Assembly (NCBI RefSeq): GCF_003012935.1
Contig: NZ_PUDR01000003.1
Coordinates: 124,001 to 188,000, forward strand
Length of the DNA stretch: 64,000 bases
Source: Pannonibacter carbonis
GTDB taxonomy: Bacteria > Pseudomonadota > Alphaproteobacteria > Rhizobiales > Stappiaceae
Reading direction: 5' to 3'
Shown here: in pieces, positions 27,326 through 35,953 of the stretch
How the letters are laid out: each line of letters opens with the position of its first letter
How positions within the stretch are numbered: position 1 is the stretch's first letter
Made by a program: the position numbers and the translations under genes
The notes under the pieces: generated by a model
Database searches by the model: none
What the model was told of the DNA's origin: nothing
The model's input: the letters and a program-made list of their open reading frames with translations, nothing else

Positions 27326-27630
27326 TAAAAAATCCTCCATCGGTTGCCCGAGGAGGACTGGCGCATTGTAGTACCGGACCGCTTGGTTGCCGGAAACGAG
27401 TTTCCAGCCACATCCCTCTGCGGAGACCACCTTGCCCGGCCGGGCAGGTTGGCGAGGGCGCCAGCCCTACTCTTGATGATGGGGCGCTTATGCCATGAGT
27501 ACTGAGTTGGGTCAAGAACTTCACCGGGCCACATCCTCAAGCTTTTCTTGAGCCTTGCCCGAGCTGGTCAACAACTCCTTAACGTCGCCAAGCCACTTTC
27601 AGACATCTCGACCGGGGGGAGGACTTGCGC
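27326..27630. other. Intergenic region between divergent genes
   Basis: 305 bases between the small hypothetical gene and the DUF1275 gene; promoters for both should lie here. The only structure noted is the inverted repeat at 27536-27552. Open frames in it lack ribosome sites and recognisable protein features. Confidence 0.6.
27536..27552. repeat. Small inverted repeat upstream of the DUF1275 gene
   Basis: CTCAAG (27536-27541) and CTTGAG (27547-27552) around CTTTT, about 80 bases before the DUF1275 start. Possible operator or hairpin; the arms are only 6 bp. Confidence 0.35.
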
Positions 27631-28359
27631 ATGGGTGGTGAGCAGGCGGGCAAGCTTGGGCTGTTTGATCCGGCAAAGCCACCGGCGGCCATGATGCTGG
27701 CGTTTTGCGCCTGCTATGTCGACGTCATCTGCGTGCTGGGCCTGTTCCACACCTTTACCGCTTTTGTGACGGGCACGCTGGTGGTCCTGTGCACGGAAGT
27801 CTTCACTTTGCCCGATGACGCCAAGCTGAAGCTGGTCGTCCTTGCAACCTTCTTCGCGGCAACGCTTGGATGGTACGAACTGGTTGTCCGCCTCAAGGCT
27901 GCCGGCCGCCTCCGTCTTGCCCCGTTGTTGATGCTTGAGGCGGCGATCCTCCTCTGCTTCATGCTGGTCGCCCTGCTGGCCGGTCCATTGGAACATCCCT
28001 TGGCCCTCGCCACCATCGCAGCGGTCATGATCTCGACCCTTGCCATGTCGCTGCAGAACGTGATCATGAGCGAGTTGCTGAGCTACCATGCGCCGACCAC
28101 TTTCATGACCGGCAACACGATGCGGCTGATTGCCGGACTGGTGTCCGGCTGGCTGGCGACAGCGCCGGCGGCAGCGGACCAGGTGATCGATGCGCGGGCG
28201 CGGGCCATTCAGCACGCGCAGGTGATCCTTGCCTTTGTCAGCGGAGGCTTGATGGCCGGCTTCGGCATGATGCATCTCGGCTTCTCGGCCCTGCTGCTAC
28301 CGGTTGCGATCCTGTTGGTGATGGCTGCAGCGCAGCGCCCGGAATTGGCCCCAGGCTGA
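27631..28359 (+). CDS. YoaK/DUF1275 family membrane protein
   Basis: 242-residue inner-membrane protein with about six hydrophobic helices. The segment CACYVDVICVLGLFHTFTAFVTGTL near the N-terminus and the MSLQNVIMSELLSYHAPTTFMTGNTMRL block match the DUF1275 (YoaK) family, whose function is unknown. The ATG at 27631 has GGGGGGAGG upstream. The next gene on the same strand starts 110 bases later. Confidence 0.8.
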   Translation: MGGEQAGKLGLFDPAKPPAAMMLAFCACYVDVICVLGLFHTFTAFVTGTLVVLCTEVFTLPDDAKLKLVVLATFFAATLGWYELVVRLKAAGRLRLAPLLMLEAAILLCFMLVALLAGPLEHPLALATIAAVMISTLAMSLQNVIMSELLSYHAPTTFMTGNTMRLIAGLVSGWLATAPAAADQVIDARARAIQHAQVILAFVSGGLMAGFGMMHLGFSALLLPVAILLVMAAAQRPELAPG

Positions 28360-28469
28360 AAGATCGGCTCCACGCCACATGGCGTCACAGCCGCGCGCTG
28401 CGCGCGTCTCCACTCATGACTCTGTCCATATCGGGAGGCGCGGCCTCCCGCAGTCATGAGGACCTGCCC

Positions 28470-29483
28470 ATGCCGGCACAAGACGACCCCAGCCTGATGA
28501 TGATCAACGCAAACAACGCCGGTTTCGGCACGGTGCGCCTCGATCCGGCGGCAGATGCCGGGGACTATCTCAATCACCTCGCCTTGACGCCGGCCCAGAT
28601 GCCAAGCGTCTATTATGGCAGCCTGCTGAACAACAGTTCTCTGCGGCTGCGTCCGTTGCATGAGCATGGCTTTGTCGCCACCACGGCCGGCACGCGGCTG
28701 TATTTCGCCGTGGCGGGTCTGCTGGACGACATGCAAAACCCGCGCAATGCGCTGTCGACCAATTGGGAGGCGGTTGCCGACCCGGTCTACAAGAGCAAAT
28801 ACTACGTCTATGTGCGGCTGGGTGTTTCCGGCACCGACTTTGCCCAGACGCTCGCGGCGTTGCAGAACGCGGCCCAGTTGATCACGACCGACGAGCTGGT
28901 CAATGCCAATGCCGCCAGCAACGTGACCGGCCTGACCCGTGTCGTCTATGTGACGGCGGGCGCTCTCGCCGGCACCTTCTGGGCCTTCAAGCGCTCCGGC
29001 TGGAAAAGCGCCTTCTTCGGCAGCGATGTCAACAAGCGCTATCGGCCCCTGTGCCTGATGGATTTCCCCATCGCCGCCAACCAGGTGGCAACAGCGCAGG
29101 AGACTGGTGCGGATTACGGTCACGCCCTGGCGCTGATCCCGAACGACCGGGCCAATGTGCATGTCGGCCACAGCCTGATCGACGTCAACAACCTGCGCGC
29201 CTACTATCAGGCACAGGTCTATCCAAGCCCGGCCGGCAACGTTGGTGGAGACACGATCTGGACGAATTTCACAAGGCTCGGCACCTTTCAGCAGCGCGCG
29301 TCCTATCCGGGCCTGCATGGGGTGGCGGTGACAGGCCCGATGATCCAGGCCGGAGACCAGTATTATCCGCGCGACTATTTCCGCAGTTTTCCGGTCTACA
29401 ATCGCAATCTCGCCTCGCTGCAGGTGACGGCCAACCAGGCCGGTGTGATCGCCGCCATGATCAATGGCTTTGTGGCTGCCTGA
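28470..29483 (+). CDS. Hypothetical protein, no recognised family
   Basis: 337-residue protein I do not recognise. It has no signal peptide or membrane helix and is rich in Ala, Asn, Tyr and other aromatics, especially in the C-terminal third (VGGDTIWTNFTRLGTFQQRA, then QYYPRDYFRSFPVYNRN). Codon use looks like its neighbours, so it appears to be a genuine, expressed gene. The ATG at 28470 follows GAGGAC; the frame extends 18 codons upstream. Composition and the lack of enzyme motifs would suit a structural or binding protein, but this is only a guess. Confidence 0.65.
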   Translation: MPAQDDPSLMMINANNAGFGTVRLDPAADAGDYLNHLALTPAQMPSVYYGSLLNNSSLRLRPLHEHGFVATTAGTRLYFAVAGLLDDMQNPRNALSTNWEAVADPVYKSKYYVYVRLGVSGTDFAQTLAALQNAAQLITTDELVNANAASNVTGLTRVVYVTAGALAGTFWAFKRSGWKSAFFGSDVNKRYRPLCLMDFPIAANQVATAQETGADYGHALALIPNDRANVHVGHSLIDVNNLRAYYQAQVYPSPAGNVGGDTIWTNFTRLGTFQQRASYPGLHGVAVTGPMIQAGDQYYPRDYFRSFPVYNRNLASLQVTANQAGVIAAMINGFVAA

Positions 29484-29516
29484 AACGGATCTGAAACCCA
29501 GTCCATCCCGCCCGCC

Positions 29517-29720
29517 TCAGTAATGCGGCGGCTTGTCGACGCGGTGGGTCGGCAGGCCGCTCTCGACCAGTTCTTCGATCTGGTCGGTCATTTCCATCAG
29601 CTTGCGCGTCAGCCGGTCGATCTGCTTGCCTTGCTCGATCACCACGGCATTCAGCTCGTCAATCGTGTGATTGGCGTGGGCAAGGTCGATTTCCAGCTTC
29701 TCGATCCGCTCTTCGATCAT
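29517..29720 (-). CDS. slyX: SlyX family protein
   Basis: 67-residue coiled-coil protein: EERIEKLEIDLAHANHTIDE followed by heptads through LTRKLMEMTDQIEELVES and the typical PPHY C-terminus seen in SlyX. Function unknown. The ATG at 29720 is preferred because the extension to 29822 is unrelated to the family. Between it and the M16 peptidase gene are 295 bases in which I see no gene. Confidence 0.85.
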   Translation of the reverse strand: MIEERIEKLEIDLAHANHTIDELNAVVIEQGKQIDRLTRKLMEMTDQIEELVESGLPTHRVDKPPHY

Positions 29721-30015
29721 GACGGCTCCCGCATGTTGACTTGATAGGATCGCAAACCGCCTACGCCGTTTTCCAGACGAGGACAAGATGCCCGGACCAG
29801 CACGGTCCCGATTCGGCAGCAAGTGCGCTGCCGGACGGATCAGATCTCAGTGATGGCGCGCCTCGGCTTCCCCTGACGGTTGCTTGGGAGAGAAAACAGG
29901 CGGATGACGAAAATTTAACTTCGCGCTGCCTCTTGCCCGCCCATATTCAGGATCACGCCTTTGTTTCGACCGCGCGTGGCCGCTTCGGCTGCGCCAGACC
30001 GGGAGACCGAGATTC

Positions 30016-31446
30016 ATGCGGATGACACCCGCCTTTCGCCGTTGCCTTGCCGCAACCCTCTTGTCGGCCACCTTGCTGTCGCCGCTGGTTCCAGCCGCCC
30101 TGGCGCAGGCTCCCGAGCCGGCCCGGATCGCAGCCAACCTGACAAGTTTCACCCTCGCCAACGGGCTTGAGGTAGTAGTCATTCCCGATCGCCGCGCGCC
30201 GGTGGTCACCCACATGATCTGGTACAGGGTCGGGGCCGCCGATGAGCCGGCCGGTCAGTCCGGTGTTGCGCATTTCCTGGAACACCTGATGTTCAAGGGC
30301 ACCAAGACGCGACCCAACGGCGCGTTCTCGGCCGCGGTGGCCAGTATCGGCGGACAGGAAAATGCCTTCACCAGCAACGATTACACGGCCTATTTCCAGC
30401 GCGTCGCCAAGGAACACTTGCCGCTGATGATGGAACTGGAAGCCGACCGCATGCAAAATCTCGTCCTTACGGACGAGGTTGTTGCTCCGGAGCGCGATGT
30501 GGTGCTTGAGGAGCGGCGCATGCGTGTCGACAGCGATCCGTCCTCGCGCCTGCAGGAGGCGCTCTCTGCGGTGACCTATGTCAACCATCCCTATGGTTCG
30601 CCGGTGATCGGCTGGCAGAGCGAGATCGAGGCGCTGAACAGCAAGTCGGCCATCGACTTCTACGACCGGTTCTATACGCCCAATAATGCCGTTCTGGTGG
30701 TGGCTGGCGACGTGGATGCCGATGAGGTGCGCAAGCTGGCTGAGGCGACCTATGGCAAGGTGGAGCGCCGCGCCGAACCGGAGGCGCGTCTGCGCCCTGC
30801 CGAGCCCCCGCTCGCTGGCCGCCGGTCAGTGCATCTGGAAGACGAGCGTGTCCGCCAGCCGTCTGTTTCCTGGACCTGGCTGGTCCCAAGCCAGGCGACG
30901 GGCAAGGCGAGCGAGCCGGAGGCGCTCGAACTGCTGGCGCAGATCCTCGGCGGCGGCCCGACCAGCCGGCTTTACAAGTCGGCATTCCTTGACAAGCAGA
31001 TTGCTGTCAGCATCGGCGCCTATTATCTCGACACCGCGCTCGATAACACCCGTTTCATTCTGTATGGCTCACCGCGTGGCGAGGCGACCCTTGCGGACCT
31101 TGAGGCAGAGTTTACCGCAGCGATCCGTGACATTGCCGCAAACGGCATCGGCGAGGAGGAGCTGAAACGGGCCAAGCACAGCCTTGTTTCCTCGGCGATC
31201 TATGCCCAGGACAGCCAGATGGGTCTCGCCCGCCTGTTTGGGTCGGCCCTGACCAGCGGTCAGAGCATCGAGGACGTCCAGACCTGGCCCGCCCAGATAT
31301 CGGCCGTCACCGCAGCCGATATCCAGGCTGTTGCAAAGGCCTATCTCGGTGCCAACCCGGTTGCGGGCTATCTGACGCCGCCGGACCAGGATCATCTCCT
31401 GAAGCCGTCAGCCAGCGTCGTCACACCGGCCGGACAGAAGTCCTGA
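30016..31446 (+). CDS. M16 family zinc metallopeptidase, catalytic
   Basis: 476-residue exported peptidase (pitrilysin/PqqL-like). A signal peptide (residues about 1-33, ending ALAQA) precedes the N-terminal M16 domain with the inverted zinc motif HFLEH (VAHFLEHLMFKGT, near residue 85) and the downstream glutamate in the NAFTSNDYTAYF region. The C-terminal M16_C domain follows. It is 25 bases upstream of a second M16 gene that lacks the motif, so the two products probably form a heterodimer in the periplasm. Confidence 0.93.
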   Translation: MRMTPAFRRCLAATLLSATLLSPLVPAALAQAPEPARIAANLTSFTLANGLEVVVIPDRRAPVVTHMIWYRVGAADEPAGQSGVAHFLEHLMFKGTKTRPNGAFSAAVASIGGQENAFTSNDYTAYFQRVAKEHLPLMMELEADRMQNLVLTDEVVAPERDVVLEERRMRVDSDPSSRLQEALSAVTYVNHPYGSPVIGWQSEIEALNSKSAIDFYDRFYTPNNAVLVVAGDVDADEVRKLAEATYGKVERRAEPEARLRPAEPPLAGRRSVHLEDERVRQPSVSWTWLVPSQATGKASEPEALELLAQILGGGPTSRLYKSAFLDKQIAVSIGAYYLDTALDNTRFILYGSPRGEATLADLEAEFTAAIRDIAANGIGEEELKRAKHSLVSSAIYAQDSQMGLARLFGSALTSGQSIEDVQTWPAQISAVTAADIQAVAKAYLGANPVAGYLTPPDQDHLLKPSASVVTPAGQKS

Positions 31447-31471
31447 CCCCGATCCCGAGAAGGACAGCCCC

Positions 31472-32800
31472 ATGTTTCATTCCCTCGAATTCCTGAAGCG
31501 GCAGGCCCGCATCGCCTTTGTCGGATCCGCGCTGCTGATCGCCGGTGGTTGGCCAGCGCTTGCCACCACGATCCAGCGCGTCACCAGCCCCGGCGGCGTC
31601 GAGGCCTGGCTGGTGGAAGACCAGACCCTGCCGATCATCGCCGTCAACTTTGCCTTCGCCAACGGGTCTGCGCAGGATCCGGCAGGCAAGGAAGGCGCTG
31701 CGTCCCTGATGGCCGCGTCCCTCAATGAAGGGGCAGGCGATCTTGATTCGGCTGCCTATCAGGCGCGCATGGAGGAACTGGCGATCAGCGTCAGCTTTGA
31801 CGCTGGCAGTGACCAGACCTACGGCAGCCTGCGCACCCTGACCGGAACCCGTGACGAAGCCTTCGAGATGCTGCGCCTTGCCGTCAACGAGCCGCGCTTT
31901 GATACGGACGCGGTCGAGCGCATGCGGGCGCAGCTCCTCGCCAGCCTGAAGCAGGCGGAAGAGGACCCGGACGCGGTTGCCTCGCGCAGCTTCATGGAAG
32001 CGGCCTTCCCGGGCCATCCCTACGCCCGTCCGGGCGATGGCACCCTTGAAAGCATGACCGCGCTGACGCCCGAGGACCTGAAGGCGCAGCGTGAGAAATT
32101 GTTCGTCCGTGAAGGGCTTGTGATCGGCGTTGTCGGGGCGATCGACGCCAAGACGCTGGCTCCGTTGCTCGACACGGTATTCGGCGCCCTGCCGGAAAAA
32201 GGCAGCCTGCCGCAGGTGGCCGACGTAACGGCAAAGACCGGTGAGCGTATTGCCCGGACCATGGATGTGCCGCAGACCACGATCCTCATCGGCGTGCCCG
32301 GCCTGAAGCGGGACGACAAGGACTTCCAGGCCGCCTTTGTCATGGATCACATCCTCGGCGGCGGCAGCTTCACCTCGTGGCTCTATGAAGAAGTGCGCGA
32401 GAAACGCGGCCTTTCCTATGGGGCGGGGTCCTCTCTCGTGCCCTATGCCCGCACCGGGCTGCTGTTCGCCTCGGCGGCGACCCGCGCGGACCGGGCCGGC
32501 GAAACGCTGGACATCATCCTGGCGCAGTTCCGCCGGATGGCAGAAGAAGGCCCGACGGAAGAGGAACTGGCCAAGGCCAAGGCCTTCCTCACCGGCTCCT
32601 ATGCCCTGCGTTTCGATACGTCCAGCAAGATTGCCCGGCAACTTGTTGCCCTGAAGACATCCGGGCTCGGCATCGACTACTTCGACCGGCGCAATGCCGA
32701 GATCGAGGCGGTGACCCTCGATGACGTCAAGCGCGTCGCCAAGCGCCTGCTGGAAAACTCGGCACCTCTGGTCGTCACCGTCGGCCCGGCTGCGAGCTGA
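31472..32800 (+). CDS. M16 family peptidase-like protein, non-catalytic partner
   Basis: 442-residue M16 homologue with an N-terminal export signal (VGSALLIAGGWPALA). Where HxxEH should be it reads EGAASLMAASLNEGAGD, so zinc ligands are missing. The C-terminal half keeps the substrate-binding GGGSFTSWLYEEVREKRGLSY block with the conserved Arg/Tyr of the M16_C domain. Pairing of an active and an inactive subunit is the known arrangement in heterodimeric M16B peptidases; this gene follows the active one directly. Confidence 0.92.
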   Translation: MFHSLEFLKRQARIAFVGSALLIAGGWPALATTIQRVTSPGGVEAWLVEDQTLPIIAVNFAFANGSAQDPAGKEGAASLMAASLNEGAGDLDSAAYQARMEELAISVSFDAGSDQTYGSLRTLTGTRDEAFEMLRLAVNEPRFDTDAVERMRAQLLASLKQAEEDPDAVASRSFMEAAFPGHPYARPGDGTLESMTALTPEDLKAQREKLFVREGLVIGVVGAIDAKTLAPLLDTVFGALPEKGSLPQVADVTAKTGERIARTMDVPQTTILIGVPGLKRDDKDFQAAFVMDHILGGGSFTSWLYEEVREKRGLSYGAGSSLVPYARTGLLFASAATRADRAGETLDIILAQFRRMAEEGPTEEELAKAKAFLTGSYALRFDTSSKIARQLVALKTSGLGIDYFDRRNAEIEAVTLDDVKRVAKRLLENSAPLVVTVGPAAS

Positions 32801-32809
32801 CGTTCAAGA

Positions 32810-32849
32810 CCTCCCCCTGTGGATTGCTTCAAGGAACCTCAGGGGGAGG
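32810..32849. terminator. Possible bidirectional terminator
   Basis: Perfect 10-bp stem CCTCCCCCTG / CAGGGGGAGG with a 20-base loop, between the convergent M16 and lytic transglycosylase genes. No U-tract on either side. Confidence 0.5.
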
Positions 32850-32856
32850 GGTGAAA

Positions 32857-34122
32857 TCACAGCCGCCCCAGCAGCGCCGCCGTCGGCCAGCCGTCGGCGG
32901 GCAGGCCGAGGCGGGACTGTTCGGCCTGAACAGCCTGACGCGTGCCCGAACCGAGGATTCCGTCGACCTTGCCGACATTGTGGCCCCGGGCGGCGAGCTT
33001 CGTCTGCAGCGCCTTCATTTCGTCCACGGAAAGGCCGGTCTCCGGTGCGCCGGGCGTGAGCTTGGGGGCGCCGGCGAGGCGTGTGGCGAAATAGGCGGCG
33101 CTGGTCGTGTAGACGAAGGACTGGTTCCAGCGCAGGTAGATAGAGAAATTCGGGAAGACGAGGAAGGCCGGACCCTTGCGGCCTTGCGGCAGGATCAGGC
33201 TGGCGGGAAGCGATTGGGAAGGCAGTTTCGCCCCGCGCGACGAAACCCCAAGCCTGGTCCAGTCGGCGAGCGTCTTTTCCCGGCCAAGGCCGGTCTCGGC
33301 CCACGGCAGGTCGGCAGGAACGGCAACCTCGATCAGCCAGGGCTCGCCCTTGCGCCATCCGAGCGAGACGATGAATTTTGCCGCTGTCAGGATCGCATCC
33401 GGCGACGAGGTCTTGAGATTGACGTGGCCGTCGCCATCGCCATCGACACCATAACGGATGATATCGTCGGGCAGCATCTGCACCTGACCGATTTCACCGG
33501 CCCAGGCCCCTGTCGTGGTGGCCGGATCCAGATCACCATGGGCGATCATATGCAGCGCGGCGATGAGCTGCGGCCTGAACAGATGCGGCCGGCGGCAGTC
33601 ATGCGCCAGCGTTGCCAGGGCGTTGAAGGTGTTGAAATCGCCCTGAACCGCGCCAAAGTCGGTCTCCAGGCCCCAGAAGGCGGTGATGACCGCAGCCGGT
33701 ACGCCAAACTCCTTGTCCGCCCGCTCGAAGACCTTGACGAACTTCGCCATGTTGTTGGCCCCGTGTTTCAGCCGGGCCGAGGAGACGGAGCGGGCCGAGA
33801 ATTCGAGAAAGGTCTGGCGGAAGACGCCCTGGCCGCGATCGCGGGAAATGACCTGCTTGTCGAGACGCGCCTGCGCCAGCGCCCGTTCGGCGACAGCCGC
33901 CGACACGCCGTCGGCCACGGCCTCGGCCTTTACTCCGGCGAGGAACGCTTTGAAATCACCGCCGCAGGGGGTGTTGGCCGCAGCTGTGGCGGCGGACAGG
34001 AGAAGTGCCGACAGGCCGGCAACCAGCAGGCCGGGCAGGCCACTATTGCGTCCAGCACGGTGCTTGGTGAACACGGGGAGGGGCAAAATGCACTTGGAAA
34101 CGAGGCGATGTGAAAAAGGCAT
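32857..34122 (-). CDS. Lytic murein transglycosylase (MltB type) with peptidoglycan-binding domain
   Basis: Cleaves peptidoglycan glycan strands in the periplasm. A signal sequence (GLLVAGLSALLLSAATAAAN) is followed by an SLT_2 domain; the segment AVITAFWGLETDFGAVQGDF holds the catalytic Glu. The C-terminal PG_binding_1 domain (LSVDEMKALQTKLAARGHN, then VDGILGSGTRQAVQAEQ) completes the usual alphaproteobacterial plan. The start is uncertain: ATG 34122 is favoured, but in-frame ATGs at 34152 and 34176 exist. About 421 residues. Confidence 0.9.
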   Translation of the reverse strand: MPFSHRLVSKCILPLPVFTKHRAGRNSGLPGLLVAGLSALLLSAATAAANTPCGGDFKAFLAGVKAEAVADGVSAAVAERALAQARLDKQVISRDRGQGVFRQTFLEFSARSVSSARLKHGANNMAKFVKVFERADKEFGVPAAVITAFWGLETDFGAVQGDFNTFNALATLAHDCRRPHLFRPQLIAALHMIAHGDLDPATTTGAWAGEIGQVQMLPDDIIRYGVDGDGDGHVNLKTSSPDAILTAAKFIVSLGWRKGEPWLIEVAVPADLPWAETGLGREKTLADWTRLGVSSRGAKLPSQSLPASLILPQGRKGPAFLVFPNFSIYLRWNQSFVYTTSAAYFATRLAGAPKLTPGAPETGLSVDEMKALQTKLAARGHNVGKVDGILGSGTRQAVQAEQSRLGLPADGWPTAALLGRL

Positions 34123-34187
34123 GGCGGGCACCGTCAATCGCGCGAAAGTCATGCGCAGTTGACGGCACCCGGCCATGCCCTGTCAAC

Positions 34188-34210
34188 CGCAGCCAGCTGG
34201 GGTGGCTGCG
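34188..34210. terminator. Hairpin after ohr
   Basis: 8-bp stem CGCAGCCA / TGGCTGCG with a 7-base loop, 11 bases past the ohr stop codon on the minus strand. No U-run, so it is a weak candidate. Confidence 0.4.
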
Positions 34211-34220
34211 TGAACAGGCA

Positions 34221-34646
34221 TCAAGCAACAGTCAGCTTGACGTCGATGTTGTTGCGGGTGGCGTTGGAGTAGGGGCAGACCTGATGCGCCTTGGCGACCA
34301 GATCATTGGCAGCCGCTCTGTCCATGCCCGGCAGGCTGACCTGCAGCGCCACTTCCAGGCCGAAGCCGCCTTCCGAGCGCGGGCCGATGCCGACGGTGGC
34401 CTGAACCGAGGTGTCGGCCGGCATCTTCACGCCCGACTGACCGGCGACGAACTTCATGGCGCCGAGGAAACAGGCCGAATAACCGGACGCGAACAGCTGC
34501 TCCGGATTGGCGCCTTCGCCGCCGGCGCCGCCCAGTTCCTTCGGCGTGGCCAGCTTGACCTTGAAGGTGCCATCCAGCGTTTCGGCGGCACCGTCGCGGC
34601 CACCGGTTGCACGGGCGGAGGTGGTGTAGAGAACATTCACGGGCAT
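34221..34646 (-). CDS. ohr: Organic hydroperoxide resistance protein Ohr
   Basis: 141-residue OsmC-fold thiol peroxidase that reduces organic and fatty-acid hydroperoxides with lipoylated protein as electron donor. Both active cysteines are present: [16 protein letters not shown] (about residue 60) and [14 protein letters not shown] (about residue 125). The ATG at 34646 starts the family-typical MPVNVLYTT. It is divergent from a MarR-type regulator with a conserved N-terminal cysteine, the standard ohr-ohrR arrangement. Confidence 0.95.
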   Translation of the reverse strand: MPVNVLYTTSARATGGRDGAAETLDGTFKVKLATPKELGGAGGEGANPEQLFASGYSACFLGAMKFVAGQSGVKMPADTSVQATVGIGPRSEGGFGLEVALQVSLPGMDRAAANDLVAKAHQVCPYSNATRNNIDVKLTVA

Positions 34647-34692
34647 GAGACGCTCCTCGTACAGGACGTGTTGATGGAAGGAGATGAAATTC

Positions 34693-34705
34693 AATCGCGC
34701 ACGAC
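34693..34705 (+). promoter_or_regulatory. Candidate OhrR site 1
   Basis: AATCGCGCACGAC, 46 bases upstream of ohr. It shares 11 of 13 bases with the reverse complement of the sequence at 34763-34775 on the other side of the divergent promoter region, as expected for two OhrR-bound sites. Family assignment is inference. Confidence 0.45.
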
Positions 34706-34762
34706 TTAATCGCAAGGGATGTATGTCTGATGTCGGGCCTGCTGTCAATCCATTGTCAAAAG

Positions 34763-34775
34763 GTCGCGTGCGATT
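34763..34775 (-). promoter_or_regulatory. Candidate OhrR site 2
   Basis: On the minus strand AATCGCACGCGAC; inverted partner of the site at 34693-34705. It contains TCGC and GCGA half-sites around two bases and lies 25 bases before the ohrR start, suiting autorepression. Confidence 0.45.
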
Positions 34776-34800
34776 TATCTCTGATGCAAAGGAGCACCGC

Positions 34801-35352
34801 ATGACCGACACAAAGGGTTCTCGCGAACCATCCCCGGCCAGACCGGCCGAAGCAATCGAGGCGACGACAGCCAGTTGCGAGGACCTCTTGAAGCTCGGAA
34901 ACTTCCTGTGTTTCTCGGTCTATTCGGCCGGGCATGCCTTCACGCGGGCCTACAAGCCCATCCTCGACAAGCTCGGCCTGACCTATCCGCAGTATCTCGT
35001 CATGGTGGCCCTGTGGGAAGCCGATGGCCAGACCATCGGCGGACTGGGCAGCCGGCTTGGGCTGGAGTCCAACACGCTGACGCCGCTGGTCAAGCGGCTG
35101 GAAGCGATGGAACTGGTCAGCCGTCTTCGCTGCACCGAGGACGAGCGGCAAGTGCGGGTGCGTCTCAGCGAGAAGGGAAGCGGGCTGAAGGCGATGGCGG
35201 CAGGCATCCCGCTCTGCCTTGGCGCGGCGACCGGCATGACCCACGAGGACGCCCGCAGGATGCAGGCCGATCTCGATCGCCTGCGCGGGGCACTGGAGAC
35301 CGCCGCACCGCGATTGGCGCAGGTTTTCGAGACAACTCGCGCCAAGGGCTGA
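34801..35352 (+). CDS. ohrR: Organic peroxide-sensing MarR regulator OhrR
   Basis: 183-residue MarR-family repressor. The sensing cysteine sits in [18 protein letters not shown] near residue 38, as in known OhrR proteins; the winged helix includes [20 protein letters not shown] and the [14 protein letters not shown] wing. Additional cysteines ([13 protein letters not shown]) would permit a two-Cys mechanism. Start at ATG 34801, preceded by AAAGGAG; the upstream extension is inside the promoter region. Divergent from ohr. Confidence 0.93.
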   Translation: MTDTKGSREPSPARPAEAIEATTASCEDLLKLGNFLCFSVYSAGHAFTRAYKPILDKLGLTYPQYLVMVALWEADGQTIGGLGSRLGLESNTLTPLVKRLEAMELVSRLRCTEDERQVRVRLSEKGSGLKAMAAGIPLCLGAATGMTHEDARRMQADLDRLRGALETAAPRLAQVFETTRAKG

Positions 35353-35387
35353 GGGACGTCCTGTCCCAATACGACGACACCGCGCGA

Positions 35388-35897
35388 TCAGCGGCAGCCC
35401 GTCGCCCCTGACCCGGCGGAGAGGGTGCCGCCACCGGATGATCCGACAACACCCGCGCGCGACCGGCAGCCTTGCGAGGCCGCCCCGGTTCCGACCTGGG
35501 ATCCGTTTGTGGTGACTGACGAGCCGGAGCCGGTTGCTGTCCTGCCTGCGGTGCAAGTCTGGAAAGCAGTGTCATAGAGCCCCTGCCAGACGCGCGGATC
35601 CTGCGCCATGGTGCCGGCATAGGCCTTGGCCGCGCCCGTTCGAGCACCCCGGTCCACACCATTTTCGGAGCCGAGCCAGGCTCCACCGGAAACCGCACCG
35701 GTAATGCCGCCTTCGACAAGCTTGGTCATCGCGTCCTTGTCGCCAACAAAGCGGTCAGCGAAAGCCTTTGCCTCTGCGGCGCAGTCCTTTGGGCCGGTCG
35801 CCGGGCCAGCTGCGACGCTGGACAGGCCTGTCTCGCAAACCAGAAGTCCCGTTCCGGTGGCAAGCAGCAGGGTAAGGGCAGCAACGGTCATGCGCAT
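35388..35897 (-). CDS. Small exported hypothetical protein
   Basis: 169-residue protein with a signal-peptide-like start (MTVAALTLLLATGTGLLVC), an acidic helical middle (CAAEAKAFADRFVGDKDAMT), a short glycine-rich segment (GGITGAVSGGAWLG) that resembles a glycine zipper, and a low-complexity Gly/Ser/Thr tail with paired cysteines. Not recognised. The ATG at 35897 follows GGAG; MTV two codons later is an alternative. It converges on ohrR. Confidence 0.55.
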   Translation of the reverse strand: MRMTVAALTLLLATGTGLLVCETGLSSVAAGPATGPKDCAAEAKAFADRFVGDKDAMTKLVEGGITGAVSGGAWLGSENGVDRGARTGAAKAYAGTMAQDPRVWQGLYDTAFQTCTAGRTATGSGSSVTTNGSQVGTGAASQGCRSRAGVVGSSGGGTLSAGSGATGCR

Positions 35898-35953
35898 GCG
35901 GGATCTCCAGACAGGGTCCAGCTGCACTCTATCGCCGCCCGGTGCCTGACGGG

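Noticed and set aside
31472-32800. Second M16 gene considered as a pseudogene because the zinc motif is missing
   Set aside because: The frame is intact, has an export signal and a normal M16_C domain; inactive partners are standard in heterodimeric M16B peptidases.
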